A DNA stretch of 64,000 nucleotides, taken from the NCBI GenBank assembly GCA_937922435.1, contig CAKZVT010000040.1, forward strand, positions 1 through 64,000, read 5' to 3'. Numbering within the stretch: position 1 is the stretch's first letter; the number at the start of each line of letters is the position of its first letter. The translations under genes and the position numbers were made by a program. The notes beneath the pieces were generated by a model. That model had not been told where the DNA came from. It saw only the letters and a program-made list of their open reading frames with translations, and did no database searches. The DNA comes from an uncultured Prevotella sp. (GTDB lineage Bacteria; Bacteroidota; Bacteroidia; Bacteroidales; Bacteroidaceae). Below, piece by piece: positions 1 to 12,872 of this stretch.

Positions 1-2553
<2,553 letters not shown>

Positions 2554-2630
2554 TTAATTTTATAGACGGTTGCCCGTCTCTCCGCGCGCCGGGACAAAAC
2601 CCGGTACGCGCGGTGTCGCTTGTGCCAACA

Positions 2631-2640
2631 TGTCAAAGAA
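2631..2640 (-). promoter_or_regulatory. boxA-like antitermination site in the 16S-23S spacer
   Basis: On the minus strand TTCTTTGACA lies between tRNA-Ala and 23S. The same 10-mer occurs in the 16S leader at 4559-4568. Two boxA-type sites, one before 16S and one before 23S, are the arrangement known from rRNA antitermination in other bacteria. The function here is inferred from position and similarity to the CTCTTTAA-type boxA. Confidence 0.55.
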
Positions 2641-2683
2641 CGGACGCCGCTAAACCGCGCGCTTACGCACGGCGCGGACTAGG

Positions 2684-2757
2684 TGGAGAATAACGGACTC
2701 GAACCGTTGACCCCCTGCTTGCAAGGCAGGCGCTCTAGCCAGCTGAGCTAATCCCCC
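2684..2757 (-). tRNA. tRNA-Ala (anticodon TGC)
   Basis: The minus strand folds into a 74-nt cloverleaf: acceptor GGGGGAT pairs with ATTCTCC (with G-T pairs), anticodon loop CTTGCAA, T-loop TTCGAGT and discriminator A. The 3' CCA is not fully encoded (ACCT follows). It sits between tRNA-Ile and 23S, the usual spacer order. Confidence 0.97.
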
Positions 2758-2774
2758 CTTGGGACAAGCCCGCG

Positions 2775-2848
2775 TAGTCCCAGGCAGACTTGAACTGCCG
2801 GCCTCCACATTATCAGTGTGGCGCTCTAACCAACTGAGCTATGGGACT
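2775..2848 (-). tRNA. tRNA-Ile (anticodon GAT)
   Basis: The minus strand gives a 74-nt cloverleaf: acceptor AGTCCCA pairs perfectly with TGGGACT, anticodon loop CTGATAA, T-arm GGCAG/CTGCC around TTCAAGT, discriminator A, CCA not encoded. It is located between 16S and tRNA-Ala. Confidence 0.97.
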
Positions 2849-2933
2849 GGCCGCCCCGGGACGGGGCTGTCTCCCCGTTTGCAGAATGAAGGACGGGCGG
2901 AAGGCAACGCGACATTGAGCCGCGCCTCTCCAG

Positions 2934-4466
<1,533 letters not shown>

Positions 4467-4558
4467 ATATCTAATCTTGTTTTTTTCTTGTTCCTTACAA
4501 GGCGGACTGCACGTGGATTTCCCACGAGCGCCGCGCTGCTTCCTCGCCTGTCCCATTC

Positions 4559-4568
4559 TGTCAAAGAA
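4559..4568 (-). promoter_or_regulatory. boxA-like antitermination site in the 16S leader
   Basis: TTCTTTGACA on the minus strand lies between the rRNA promoter and 16S and is identical to the copy at 2631-2640. A role in rRNA antitermination is inferred. Confidence 0.55.
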
Positions 4569-4603
4569 CGCGCTCAACAGGGACAAGCCCCGAAAAGCGG
4601 ATG

Positions 4604-4635
4604 CAAAAGTACGCACTTTCAACACAAACACCAAA
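4604..4635 (-). promoter_or_regulatory. rRNA operon promoter (Bacteroidota type)
   Basis: On the minus strand TTTG (4632-4635) is followed after exactly 20 nt by TACTTTTG (4604-4611), matching the -33 TTTG / -7 TAnnTTTG consensus of the Bacteroidota primary sigma factor. Transcription would start near 4598, about 130 nt before 16S. The surroundings are AT-rich upstream (4620-4720), as expected of a strong rRNA promoter. Confidence 0.8.
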
Positions 4636-4759
4636 CTTTTCGCAACTTTTCTTTAAGAAAATATCATAATTTAACATCCGTTTACAAATAAACAGCGAAA
4701 ACGGATAAAAATATTTATCAATTAGAGCATACCTCCTCTCTCCTATTACTATTATACTT

Positions 4760-5599
4760 TCATTCTCCGCCATGAACAATTGTAGTAAAACAAGGCCCAA
4801 ATGTACTCTTTACATCATTAGGCTTATTCTTAAATATTCCGAATACTGCACTACCACTGCCAGTCATCGAAGCGTATATTGCTCCCTTTTCATACAAAAT
4901 TCGTTTAATCTCTCTTATTTCAGGATATAATACTGCAACACTTTTCTCAAAATCGTTTATAAGCAAATCTTTCCAAGTTTCAATCGGCATTGTTACAATA
5001 TCCCTACAACATTTTTCTGGTATTCTCGGTGTTACATGGGCGAAGGCGTCTTTAGTGCTTATCATCAGAGGCGGTTTGACTATTACAATATAATAATCTG
5101 TCAAATCCACTTTAACGGGATTTAATTGTTCGCCAATACCGGTAGCAAACGATGGTACTGGATTCGCAAAAAAAGCGCAGTCTGCTCCCAATTTGGATGC
5201 TAACATTCGGATATCTTCTGTAGACATATTTAGGTTGAACATTTTGTTTAACATCCTAAAAGTATAAGTTCCATCAGAAGAGCCTCCTCCCATTCCAGCC
5301 TGAGTCGGGATATATTTTGTCAATTTGATAGAAACCGAAGGCAACTCCGGATATATTCCTTTTAATATATTATAAGCTTTTAAAACAAGATTGTTTTTCG
5401 GGTCACCCTCAATTGCAATACCATCTAAGCTAAGAATGCATCCAGTTGTATCATTGGGCATTCTTTGCATTTCTTCAATTTCCAGCTTGTCACATAAGTT
5501 TATAGGATAAAAAACAGTTTCAAGGTCATGATATCCATCAGCACGCTTGTGTGTAACATTTAGGCCAAGATTGATTTTTGCACAAGGAAAATCTATCAT
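4760..5599 (-). CDS. ispE: 4-diphosphocytidyl-2-C-methyl-D-erythritol kinase
   Basis: IspE phosphorylates CDP-methylerythritol in the cytoplasm, the fourth step of the non-mevalonate isoprenoid pathway. The 279-residue protein begins MIDFPCAKINLGLNV, the family's N-terminal signature, and has the GHMP-kinase ATP loop GMGGGSSDG near residue 97-105 and a C-terminal MTGSGSAVFG glycine motif. The frame is open 18 codons further upstream. The start at 5599 is preferred because it gives the family N-terminus and because a -7 element (5620-5627) lies inside the longer version. It is divergent from dnaB and is followed by the rRNA operon on the same strand, which has its own promoter. Confidence 0.95.
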   Translation of the reverse strand: MIDFPCAKINLGLNVTHKRADGYHDLETVFYPINLCDKLEIEEMQRMPNDTTGCILSLDGIAIEGDPKNNLVLKAYNILKGIYPELPSVSIKLTKYIPTQAGMGGGSSDGTYTFRMLNKMFNLNMSTEDIRMLASKLGADCAFFANPVPSFATGIGEQLNPVKVDLTDYYIVIVKPPLMISTKDAFAHVTPRIPEKCCRDIVTMPIETWKDLLINDFEKSVAVLYPEIREIKRILYEKGAIYASMTGSGSAVFGIFKNKPNDVKSTFGPCFTTIVHGGE

Positions 5600-5619
5600 T
5601 TCAACGAAAATTTTGTTTG

Positions 5620-5627
5620 CAAATATA
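5620..5627 (-). promoter_or_regulatory. -7 element of the ispE promoter
   Basis: TATATTTG on the minus strand fits TAnnTTTG and lies 20 nt before the chosen ispE start. No TTTG is present at the usual 19-21 nt upstream, so only the -7 box is supported. Confidence 0.45.
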
Positions 5628-5672
5628 ATCATTAAATCCGAATCAAGTAGCAAACAACTAAATTTTTATTTG

Positions 5673-5680
5673 TAATTTTG
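5673..5680 (+). promoter_or_regulatory. -7 element of the dnaB promoter
   Basis: TAATTTTG fits TAnnTTTG and ends 23 nt before the dnaB ATG. The -33 element is not clear. Confidence 0.5.
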
Positions 5681-5703
5681 CATCGCTAAACCAATAAAAA
5701 CAT

Positions 5704-7203
5704 ATGCCTGAAAATAAAAAAAAACATGCTCTTGACGGCAGTTATGCACATTTGCAGCCACAAGCTATAGATATTGAGCGCATTGTATTGGGGGCGTTAA
5801 TGATTGATAAAGACGCATTTTCAATAGTAAGCGAAATATTGCATCCTGAAACCTTTTACGAGCCGCGCAATCAGAAAGTGTACAGTGCAATACAGCATCT
5901 AAGTTTCAATGAAAACCCCGTTGACATAATGACAGTAACGGAGGAGTTGAAACGGCAGGGAACACTTGAAGATGTTGGCGGCCCGGCTTACATTCTTGAA
6001 TTAAGTTCGCATGTAGCTTCGTCCGCCCACATAGAATACCATGCCAAAATCCTGGCTCAAAAATTTCTCGCACGCCAACTCATATCGTTTGCCAGCGCAA
6101 TAGAAACCAAGGCTTTTGACGAAACAATAGATGTTGACGAATTGATGCAGGAGGCCGAGGGGTCACTATTTGAATTGTCGCAAAAGAACATGCGACAGGA
6201 TTATACACAGATAGACCCTGTAGTAAAACAGGCTGTGGAAATATTACAGAAAGCAGCAGCAAACAAAGGCGGTCTTACCGGAATACCTACAGGATATGCC
6301 AAACTCGACGATTACACGTCAGGATGGCAACGCAGCGACCTTGTCATCATTGCCGGAAGACCAGCCATGGGTAAAACTTCATTCGCCTTGTCACTGGCTA
6401 GGAATATTGCTGTCGACTATGGCCGCCCGATAGCATTCTTCTCTTTGGAAATGAATAATGTGCAGCTGGTAAACAGGCTTATATCCAACGTGTGCGAGAT
6501 TGAGGGCCGCAAAATTTTGAGCGGACAGCTTGACGATGAAGAATGGAAACGTTTAGACAAAAACGTAGGCAAATTGCAAACTGCACCTATTTATATAGAC
6601 GACACTCCGGGCATGTCTATTTTTGAGCTCCGCACGAAGGCGCGTCGCCTTGTACGCGAAAAAGGCGTAGAACTAATAATGATAGACTATTTGCAACTGA
6701 TGAATGCCAACGGTGCCCGTTTCGGCAGCAGACAGGAAGAAGTTTCAACCATTAGCCGGTCATTAAAGGGGCTGGCTAAAGAGCTGGACATCCCCGTATT
6801 GGCTCTTTCGCAGCTTAACCGTACTGTAGAAGGCCGCGAAGGTGCAGACGGCAAACGACCATTACTTAGCGATTTGCGCGAATCAGGCGCAATAGAGCAA
6901 GACGCGGATATGGTTCTTTTCGTGCACCGTCCAGAATATTATCGTATATTCACAGACGAAAAGGGCAATGACTTACACGGCAAGGCGCAAATAATAATAG
7001 CCAAACACCGTAAAGGTGGTACGGGCGACGTTTTGCTTAATTTCCGTGGAGAGTTCACACGTTTTGAAAATCCCAATGACGCAAACAATGTCCCGTTCGA
7101 TGGAGGTGAAATTATCGGTTCTAAAATCAACGGCGATGACAATATGCCTTTGCCTCCTCCATACGACGGGAACATTATAGGAGACGGACCTTTGCCTTTT
7201 TAA
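5704..7203 (+). CDS. dnaB: replicative DNA helicase DnaB
   Basis: DnaB is the hexameric helicase that unwinds the replication fork. The 499-residue protein has the N-terminal DnaB domain (about residues 15-120: QPQAIDIERIVLGALMID) and a RecA-like C-terminal domain. That domain has Walker A GRPAMGKTS near residue 217, Walker B LIMIDYLQLM near residue 325 and the conserved LSQLNR and DLRESGAIEQDAD segments. The length is slightly above the usual 450-480 because of a low-complexity acidic/proline tail. No intein is present. It is divergently transcribed from ispE and followed by a strong hairpin. Confidence 0.97.
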   Translation: MPENKKKHALDGSYAHLQPQAIDIERIVLGALMIDKDAFSIVSEILHPETFYEPRNQKVYSAIQHLSFNENPVDIMTVTEELKRQGTLEDVGGPAYILELSSHVASSAHIEYHAKILAQKFLARQLISFASAIETKAFDETIDVDELMQEAEGSLFELSQKNMRQDYTQIDPVVKQAVEILQKAAANKGGLTGIPTGYAKLDDYTSGWQRSDLVIIAGRPAMGKTSFALSLARNIAVDYGRPIAFFSLEMNNVQLVNRLISNVCEIEGRKILSGQLDDEEWKRLDKNVGKLQTAPIYIDDTPGMSIFELRTKARRLVREKGVELIMIDYLQLMNANGARFGSRQEEVSTISRSLKGLAKELDIPVLALSQLNRTVEGREGADGKRPLLSDLRESGAIEQDADMVLFVHRPEYYRIFTDEKGNDLHGKAQIIIAKHRKGGTGDVLLNFRGEFTRFENPNDANNVPFDGGEIIGSKINGDDNMPLPPPYDGNIIGDGPLPF

Positions 7204-7250
7204 CCGAGTTTAGCCTCAATATCCCTGACACAGGCCGCTTTATGATTGTT

Positions 7251-7294
7251 TAGTAAAAGGCCGTCAATCATCATCTGATTGACGGCCTTTTATA
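7251..7294. repeat. 22-bp repeat array, 2 units, forming the dnaB terminator hairpin
   Basis: Two 22-nt units (7251-7272, 7273-7294) with cores GCCGT and ACGGC are complementary over 15 bp (AAAAGGCCGTCAATC, 7255-7269, against 7277-7291). The T-run after the stem makes it a good rho-independent terminator for dnaB and, read backwards, for the unlinked minus-strand side. It is one of seven loci with this 22-bp periodic element. Confidence 0.8.
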
Positions 7295-7406
7295 GTTCAA
7301 TTGAATGTCTTTTACATCCCAATTCGTGGCCTTTTGCACAACAGCTTTGTTTTCATGCTGTGGCAGACTACAAACATATAAAACTTATCGTATTCATAAT
7401 CAGCCT

Positions 7407-9386
7407 TTAATCACGTGATGCTGCAACCTTATATACGGCGAACGTGTAAGCACCCACTTCGGTTTCCAAAGCCTGTCCGTTAACTGACAGGACCTTCTCC
7501 TGCGGCACTATGAGACTGGGATTATCAAGCGTGTTGTCTGCATCAAGGTCGTCCGAATGGAATACAAGAACCTTGGTGTCGCCAAGCTTGACCGACTTTT
7601 TCAGTCCCTTGAAGTCAACGCGCAGCTTCCTTGCCTTGTCTGACGTATTGACCACCTTTATTATATATGTCTTTGAAGGCTCGTCCCACACGGCGCTTGC
7701 GAACAGGCCGTCCTGCCCGGGCTGTCCGCTCACGGGCTTCTTGTCCATGGTGAGCGGCACTACGTTGGTGCCGCGGTTGTGCCCGTAAAGCCACTGGACA
7801 TACCAGCTGCATGTACGCACCGAGCGGAGATTGTCAAACCATATCAGGTCGGGACGCCATTGCCACCCCTCCACATGGGCGAACAAAGGAGCGTATGTAG
7901 CCATGTGCACCACGTCGGCGTTGCGCTCGACACCCGTGAGGAAGGCCGCCTCGAGCAGGGAAGCGTGAAAATGGTTCCACTTCTTGCCCTTGCCGTGGCA
8001 GGCATACTCGCCCGCAAACACCTTTGGGCCTTTCCTGTCATAGTTGTCATACCGGCTTCCCGAGGCCAGGAACCAATCTTCGGGGCGGTAAAAATGCTCG
8101 TCAACGAGGTCGACTTTCAGTTTCCGCATCTCCGGCCAGAGGTAGTCAAAGTCCTTTCCTTCGGAGTTAGGCCCGGACGAACCGATTATCTTGATGTCGG
8201 GATATGCCTTGCGGATGGCCTCCACAAAGACCTTCAGGCGGGCCGGATAGCCCTCGCCCCACTGCTCGTTGCCTACGGCTATGAACTTGAGGTTGAACGG
8301 CGCAGGATGCCCCATCGACGCACGGAGCCTTCCCCACTCCGTCGTGGTGTCCCCATTGGCAAACTCTATTAGGTCGAGCGCGTCTTGCACGTAGCTTCCG
8401 AGGTCGGATACTTTTACGTGAGCATCCTCATTGCCATTCTGATACTGGCACGCCAAACCGCAATTTACAACAGGTAACGGCTCGGCTCCCATATCCTCGG
8501 CCAATTGGAAAAGCTCGAAAAAGCCCATTCCATAAGACTGGAAATAATCAGGGAAAAAACGGTGCTGGAATGTATATTGCCAACGATTTTCGTTCAGTGG
8601 GCGGTTCTCTACAGGGCCTACGGAGTTTTTCCAGTTGTAACGCGTGGCCAAATCAGTGCCCTCTACGATGCAGCCGCCCGGGAAACGGAACACGCCGGGC
8701 TTGGTGTCGGCCAAGGCCTGCGCCAAGTCCTTGCGCAATCCGTTCTTGCGTCCCTTCCATGTATCGACGGGGAAGAGCGACACATGCTCAAGGTCAACGC
8801 TTCCGCCAGACTCGAGGAAGATTCGCAAATGAGCCTTGGCAAAGGTCTCCTTCGGCGTGATTGTAATTTCGTAACGCTTCCAATCAGCCGAGTTTATGGG
8901 CAAAACGTCGGAAGTCATCACCTGCGTCTCACCCATCGAGGCGGTGTTTACTAGCTCCACCTTGATTTTCTGGCCCTCGCCGCGCGCCCATACCGAGAAG
9001 CGGTAGCTCTCGCCTGCCTTCACGCCAATGCCGAAAAAGCCCTCGTTCTCAAGGCCGGTAAACTTCGCGCTGTGCCCCGATGGCGACAGGCGCACATAAT
9101 GGGGGTTGCGCTCGAATGGGCCGTCATCCTTCAACGTCACGTTGCCAAACGTCTTCCACCCCATGAAATGCTGGGGAAACTCGAACGAGCGGTTTTTCAC
9201 CAGCTCGGCATACAGACCTCCGTCGGCCGCATAATTGATGTCTTCAAGAAAATGTCCGTACATGGTAGGTTGGATTTCCGCGCCAACCTTGTTGGCCTGC
9301 ACCACCATTACGTTAGTGTCCTGTGCGCTCGCCTTGACACCGCACAATAGCGACAAGGCCGCTAATAATAAATAATGTCTGTTCAT
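7407..9386 (-). CDS. secreted alpha-L-arabinofuranosidase, GH51
   Basis: Predicted to release terminal arabinofuranose from arabinan or arabinoxylan outside the cytoplasm. The 659-residue protein starts with a signal peptide (MNRHYLLLAALSLLCGVKASAQ, cut in pieces: basic N-terminus, leucine core, ASA-Q site). It continues with a carbohydrate-binding-like beta domain (about 50-200) and the GH51 barrel. GNEQWGEG near residue 373 carries the acid/base glutamate, and VFAGEYACHG near residue 458 the nucleophile glutamate. A C-terminal beta domain ends at 659. It is divergent from GH97 across a shared 162-nt control region and lies 12 kb from the arabinose operon, so the two may act on the same substrate (inference). 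The export signal suggests periplasmic or surface action. Confidence 0.92.
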   Translation of the reverse strand: MNRHYLLLAALSLLCGVKASAQDTNVMVVQANKVGAEIQPTMYGHFLEDINYAADGGLYAELVKNRSFEFPQHFMGWKTFGNVTLKDDGPFERNPHYVRLSPSGHSAKFTGLENEGFFGIGVKAGESYRFSVWARGEGQKIKVELVNTASMGETQVMTSDVLPINSADWKRYEITITPKETFAKAHLRIFLESGGSVDLEHVSLFPVDTWKGRKNGLRKDLAQALADTKPGVFRFPGGCIVEGTDLATRYNWKNSVGPVENRPLNENRWQYTFQHRFFPDYFQSYGMGFFELFQLAEDMGAEPLPVVNCGLACQYQNGNEDAHVKVSDLGSYVQDALDLIEFANGDTTTEWGRLRASMGHPAPFNLKFIAVGNEQWGEGYPARLKVFVEAIRKAYPDIKIIGSSGPNSEGKDFDYLWPEMRKLKVDLVDEHFYRPEDWFLASGSRYDNYDRKGPKVFAGEYACHGKGKKWNHFHASLLEAAFLTGVERNADVVHMATYAPLFAHVEGWQWRPDLIWFDNLRSVRTCSWYVQWLYGHNRGTNVVPLTMDKKPVSGQPGQDGLFASAVWDEPSKTYIIKVVNTSDKARKLRVDFKGLKKSVKLGDTKVLVFHSDDLDADNTLDNPSLIVPQEKVLSVNGQALETEVGAYTFAVYKVAASRD

Positions 9387-9422
9387 GATTACCTTATGTT
9401 TGGTTTTATAGTATTATCTTTG

Positions 9423-9430
9423 CAAAGATA
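9423..9430 (-). promoter_or_regulatory. -7 element for the GH51 gene
   Basis: TATCTTTG on the minus strand fits TAnnTTTG, 36 nt before the GH51 start. The -33 region lacks TTTG, which may mean an activated promoter (inference). A short palindrome, AAATATT-GT-AATATTT at 9436-9451, sits just upstream of it and between the two divergent promoters. Confidence 0.5.
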
Positions 9431-9471
9431 AAAACAAATATTGTAATATTTACACTTTTACGTGAAAATGT

Positions 9472-9502
9472 TTTGCTTGAATATGAAAAATCCATATCTT
9501 TG
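9472..9502 (+). promoter_or_regulatory. promoter of the GH97 gene
   Basis: TTTG (9472-9475), 19 nt, TATCTTTG (9495-9502): an exact match to the Bacteroidota consensus with ideal spacing. The expected start is about 40 nt before the GH97 ATG. Confidence 0.8.
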
Positions 9503-9548
9503 CCAAAGACTATTACCTGAATAAACATAATTTAACCTATAACGATTT

Positions 9549-11492
9549 ATGAAAAAAGTCAAATTATTATTCCTGCTGGCTACGGCATGCACCCAGGCAT
9601 TGGCGCAAGACGCGTCGATATACAGCCCGGACAGCCTGCTGAAGGTTGAAATCAGCGTTGACGGAGGGCGTCCGTCATACACGGTAAAGTACAAAGGCAA
9701 GACATTCCTTGAAGAATCGCCGCTGGGTTTCACGGCCGATGTGGGCGATTTCAGCCAGGGCATGACCTACTCAGGCAGCAAGACACGCAGCATCAGCGAT
9801 AGCTACACGCTCGACAGGATAAAGCAATCAAGCGTAAGCTACAAGGCCAACGAGCTAAAGGTGGGCCTCATGAACAAGGACGGAAAGCCTATAGACGTGA
9901 CCTTCCGCGTGAGCGCGAACGACGTGGCCTTCCGCTACGAAATGCCGCGCTACGGCGATACGGGCAGCATCGTCATAAAGAACGAGGCCACGGGCTTCAA
10001 CCTGCCGGCGCAGACCACAACGTTCCTCACGCCGCAAAGCGACCCGATGGTGGGTTGGAAGCGCACCAAGCCGAGCTACGAGGAGGAGTACAAGGCCGAC
10101 GCGCCGCTTACAGAACGCTCGCGCTTCGGCCACGGCTTCACCTTCCCGTGCCTCTTCCGTGTAGGCGGTGACGGATGGGTGCTGGTGAGCGAGACGGGCG
10201 TTGACTCGCGCTATTGCGCGTCACACCTAAGCGACGCCACACCCGAAGGCGTGTTCACCGTAGCCTTCCCCATGCCCGAAGAGAACAACGGCAACGGCAC
10301 CGTATCGCCCGGAATGGCCCTGCCCGGCGCGACCCCCTGGCGCACCATAACCGTAGGCGAGACGCTGACGCCCGTCGTGGAGACCACCGTGCCGTGGGAC
10401 GTAGTAGAGCCGCGCTATGCGTCGGAGCACAAGTATGAGTACGGACGCGGTACCTGGAGCTGGATAATGTGGCAGGACGCGAGCATAAATTATAATGACC
10501 AGATTGCTTATATCGACCTTGCCGCCAGTATGGGATACGAGTTCGTATTAATAGACAACTGGTGGGACAAGAACATAGGCCGGGAAAGAATGGCCGAGCT
10601 CGTAAGCTACGCCAAGTCGAAGGGCGTGGACGTGTTCCTTTGGTACAGCTCAAGCGGCTATTGGAACGACATAGAGCAATGCCCCACGAACATAATGGAC
10701 AACCCCATAACGCGCAAGCGCGAGATGAAATGGATGCGCAAGCTCGGCGTGAAAGGCATCAAGGTTGACTTCTTCGGAGGCGACAAGCAGGAGACGATGC
10801 GCCTGTACGAGGCAATATTGAGCGACGCCGACGACCACGGGCTCATGGTAATCTTCCACGGATGCACCCTGCCGCGCGGATGGGAGCGCATGTACCCCAA
10901 CTACGTGGGCAGCGAGGCTGTGCTCGCGTCGGAGAACCTCATCTTCAGCCAGCACTCCTGCGACACCGAGGCTTACAACGCCACGCTGCACCCCTTCATA
11001 CGCAACGCCGTTGGCTGCATGGAGTTTGGCGGCACGCTGCTCAACAAGAGACTCAACAGGGGCAACGACGGGGGAAGCGTGCGCAAGACTACGGATGTGT
11101 TCCAAATCGCCACGGCCGTGCTGTTCCAGAACCCTGTGCAGAACTTCGCCATCGCACCCAACAACCTTACCGACGCGCCGGAGGCCGTAATCGGCTTCAT
11201 GAAAGACGTGCCGACGACATGGGACGAGACGGTGTTCATCGATGGCTACCCCGGCAAATACTGCGTGCTGGCGCGCCGCCACGGCGATAAGTGGTACGTG
11301 GCAGGCGTCAACGCCACCAAAGAACCGATTAAATTGAAGCTCGACCTTAGTTTTATAGGCAATGGCAGCAAGGCTTCATACTATTATGACGACGCACGTC
11401 GGCAGGCCGTACTGAAGGACATAGATATGAAGAACCCTGCCAAGACAAAGATTACAATACAGCCTGATGGCGGAATTGTGCTGGTAAAATGA
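9549..11492 (+). CDS. secreted glycoside hydrolase family 97 enzyme (alpha-galactosidase-like)
   Basis: GH97 enzymes cleave alpha-glucosides (SusB) or alpha-galactosides. The 647-residue protein has a signal peptide (MKKVKLLFLLATACTQALAQ), an N-terminal beta-sandwich (about 25-285) and a barrel starting at WSWIMWQDASINYNDQ. KGIKVDFFGGD near residue 405 has an aspartate where the retaining members have their nucleophile, and the sequence continues to GSEAVLASE and a C-terminal beta domain. An aspartate here fits the retaining, alpha-galactosidase-type branch rather than inverting SusB-type glucosidases. That reading comes from motif memory and needs an alignment. The gene has its own promoter and a strong terminator. 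GC content is visibly higher than in ispE/dnaB. Confidence 0.9.
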   Translation: MKKVKLLFLLATACTQALAQDASIYSPDSLLKVEISVDGGRPSYTVKYKGKTFLEESPLGFTADVGDFSQGMTYSGSKTRSISDSYTLDRIKQSSVSYKANELKVGLMNKDGKPIDVTFRVSANDVAFRYEMPRYGDTGSIVIKNEATGFNLPAQTTTFLTPQSDPMVGWKRTKPSYEEEYKADAPLTERSRFGHGFTFPCLFRVGGDGWVLVSETGVDSRYCASHLSDATPEGVFTVAFPMPEENNGNGTVSPGMALPGATPWRTITVGETLTPVVETTVPWDVVEPRYASEHKYEYGRGTWSWIMWQDASINYNDQIAYIDLAASMGYEFVLIDNWWDKNIGRERMAELVSYAKSKGVDVFLWYSSSGYWNDIEQCPTNIMDNPITRKREMKWMRKLGVKGIKVDFFGGDKQETMRLYEAILSDADDHGLMVIFHGCTLPRGWERMYPNYVGSEAVLASENLIFSQHSCDTEAYNATLHPFIRNAVGCMEFGGTLLNKRLNRGNDGGSVRKTTDVFQIATAVLFQNPVQNFAIAPNNLTDAPEAVIGFMKDVPTTWDETVFIDGYPGKYCVLARRHGDKWYVAGVNATKEPIKLKLDLSFIGNGSKASYYYDDARRQAVLKDIDMKNPAKTKITIQPDGGIVLVK

Positions 11493-11497
11493 CCCAT

Positions 11498-11537
11498 AAA
11501 AAAGCGTAGCAAGTCTTTTTACTTGCTACGCTTTTTT
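11498..11537. terminator. bidirectional terminator between GH97 and glyA
   Basis: AAAAAAGCGTAGCAAG (11498-11513) and its perfect complement (11522-11537) enclose an 8-nt loop, with A-runs and T-runs on both sides. It serves two convergent genes. Confidence 0.9.
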
Positions 11538-11550
11538 TTAGAAATACTGC

Positions 11551-12831
11551 TTAATAGGCAAATAAAGGATATTTAAGCATCGTTTCATTTACTTTTCCAC
11601 GGACACTGGATATAACCTTATCGTCTTCGGGATTATCAAGAACCTCCTCTATCAAATCTGCGATAAGCAACATCATGTCTTCTTTTGCTCCGCGTGTAGT
11701 AATTGCTGGCGTACCGAGACGAATACCTGAAGTTTGGAAAGCACTACGGGTATCATAAGGAACCATATTTTTATTAACAGTTATGTCCGCCGACACAAGA
11801 GCATTCTCTGCGACCTTTCCTGTCAGTTCCGGATATTTTGAACGCAGGTCTACAAGCATGGAGTGGTTGTCGGTGCCACCACTTACAATAGTAAAACCAC
11901 GCTTAATTAGCTCGTCTGCCAATACGGCGGCATTCTTCTTTACTTGTTTTGCCCACTCTTTGAACTCAGGTTGAAGCGCCTCATTGAATGCTACAGCCTT
12001 TGCTGCAATGACATGCTCAAGCGGCCCGCCTTGTGTACCAGGGAACACAGCGCTGTTAAGCAGCTGGCTCATCATCTTGATTTGTCCTTTAGGAGTCGTT
12101 TTACCCCACGGATTCTCAAAATCCTTACCCATTAATATGATTCCTCCACGAGGACCACGAAGCGTCTTATGCGTTGTAGAAGTAACGATGTGGGCGTACT
12201 TCAATGGGTTATCCAGCAAACCTGCGGCGATAAGGCCGGCTGGATGAGCCATGTCTATCATAAGCAAAGCGCCAACCTTGTCGGCTATTTCACGCATACG
12301 CTTATAATCCCACTCACGGCTGTAAGCCGAACCGCCACCGATAATCAGTTTGGGGTTATGCTCCAATGCAAGCTTCTCCATCTCGTCATAGTCCACACGC
12401 CCTGTTTCCTTGTCAAGGTTGTACCCCACTGCATTATAAAGTATACCAGACGTATTAACGTTGGAACCATGTGACAAGTGACCTCCGTGAGCCAAATTTA
12501 AACCAAGAAAAGTATCACCAGGATTAAGAACTGTCAACAATACGGCAGCATTAGCTTGTGCTCCTGAATGAGGCTGTACATTGGCATACTCTGCTCCAAA
12601 TAGTTTTTTAACGCGCTCAATAGCCAATGTCTCGACTTCATCAACTACGCCGCAACCCCCATAATAACGCTTCCCAGGATATCCTTCAGCGTATTTATTA
12701 GTAAGACATGAACCCATCGCCTGCATAACCTCATCGCTTACAAAATTTTCGGAAGCGATAAGCTCCATGCCCTTCAGCTGACGTTGATGTTCTTTTTCAA
12801 TCAAGTCGAATATCAGTTGGTCTCTTTCCAT
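11551..12831 (-). CDS. glyA: serine hydroxymethyltransferase
   Basis: This PLP enzyme interconverts serine and glycine and supplies methylene-tetrahydrofolate. The 426-residue protein contains the lysine motif STTHKTLRGPRGG near residue 220, the N-terminal ELIASENFVS signature, YAEGYPGKRYYGGC and HSGAQANAAV. Length is normal for the family. It follows pyrI by 41 nt on the same strand with no visible terminator between, so it probably ends a pyrB-pyrI-glyA transcript. This links pyrimidine synthesis to one-carbon supply (inference). Confidence 0.97.
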   Translation of the reverse strand: MERDQLIFDLIEKEHQRQLKGMELIASENFVSDEVMQAMGSCLTNKYAEGYPGKRYYGGCGVVDEVETLAIERVKKLFGAEYANVQPHSGAQANAAVLLTVLNPGDTFLGLNLAHGGHLSHGSNVNTSGILYNAVGYNLDKETGRVDYDEMEKLALEHNPKLIIGGGSAYSREWDYKRMREIADKVGALLMIDMAHPAGLIAAGLLDNPLKYAHIVTSTTHKTLRGPRGGIILMGKDFENPWGKTTPKGQIKMMSQLLNSAVFPGTQGGPLEHVIAAKAVAFNEALQPEFKEWAKQVKKNAAVLADELIKRGFTIVSGGTDNHSMLVDLRSKYPELTGKVAENALVSADITVNKNMVPYDTRSAFQTSGIRLGTPAITTRGAKEDMMLLIADLIEEVLDNPEDDKVISSVRGKVNETMLKYPLFAY

Positions 12832-12872
12832 TGTGTAATGTTTGTATGGTTTGAAAAATGATATGTATCTTT

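Noticed and set aside
9436..9451. AAATATT-GT-AATATTT as a second AraR operator
   Set aside because: It shares no clear sequence with the 21611-21644 palindrome beyond AT-richness; kept only as a note in the GH51 promoter entry.
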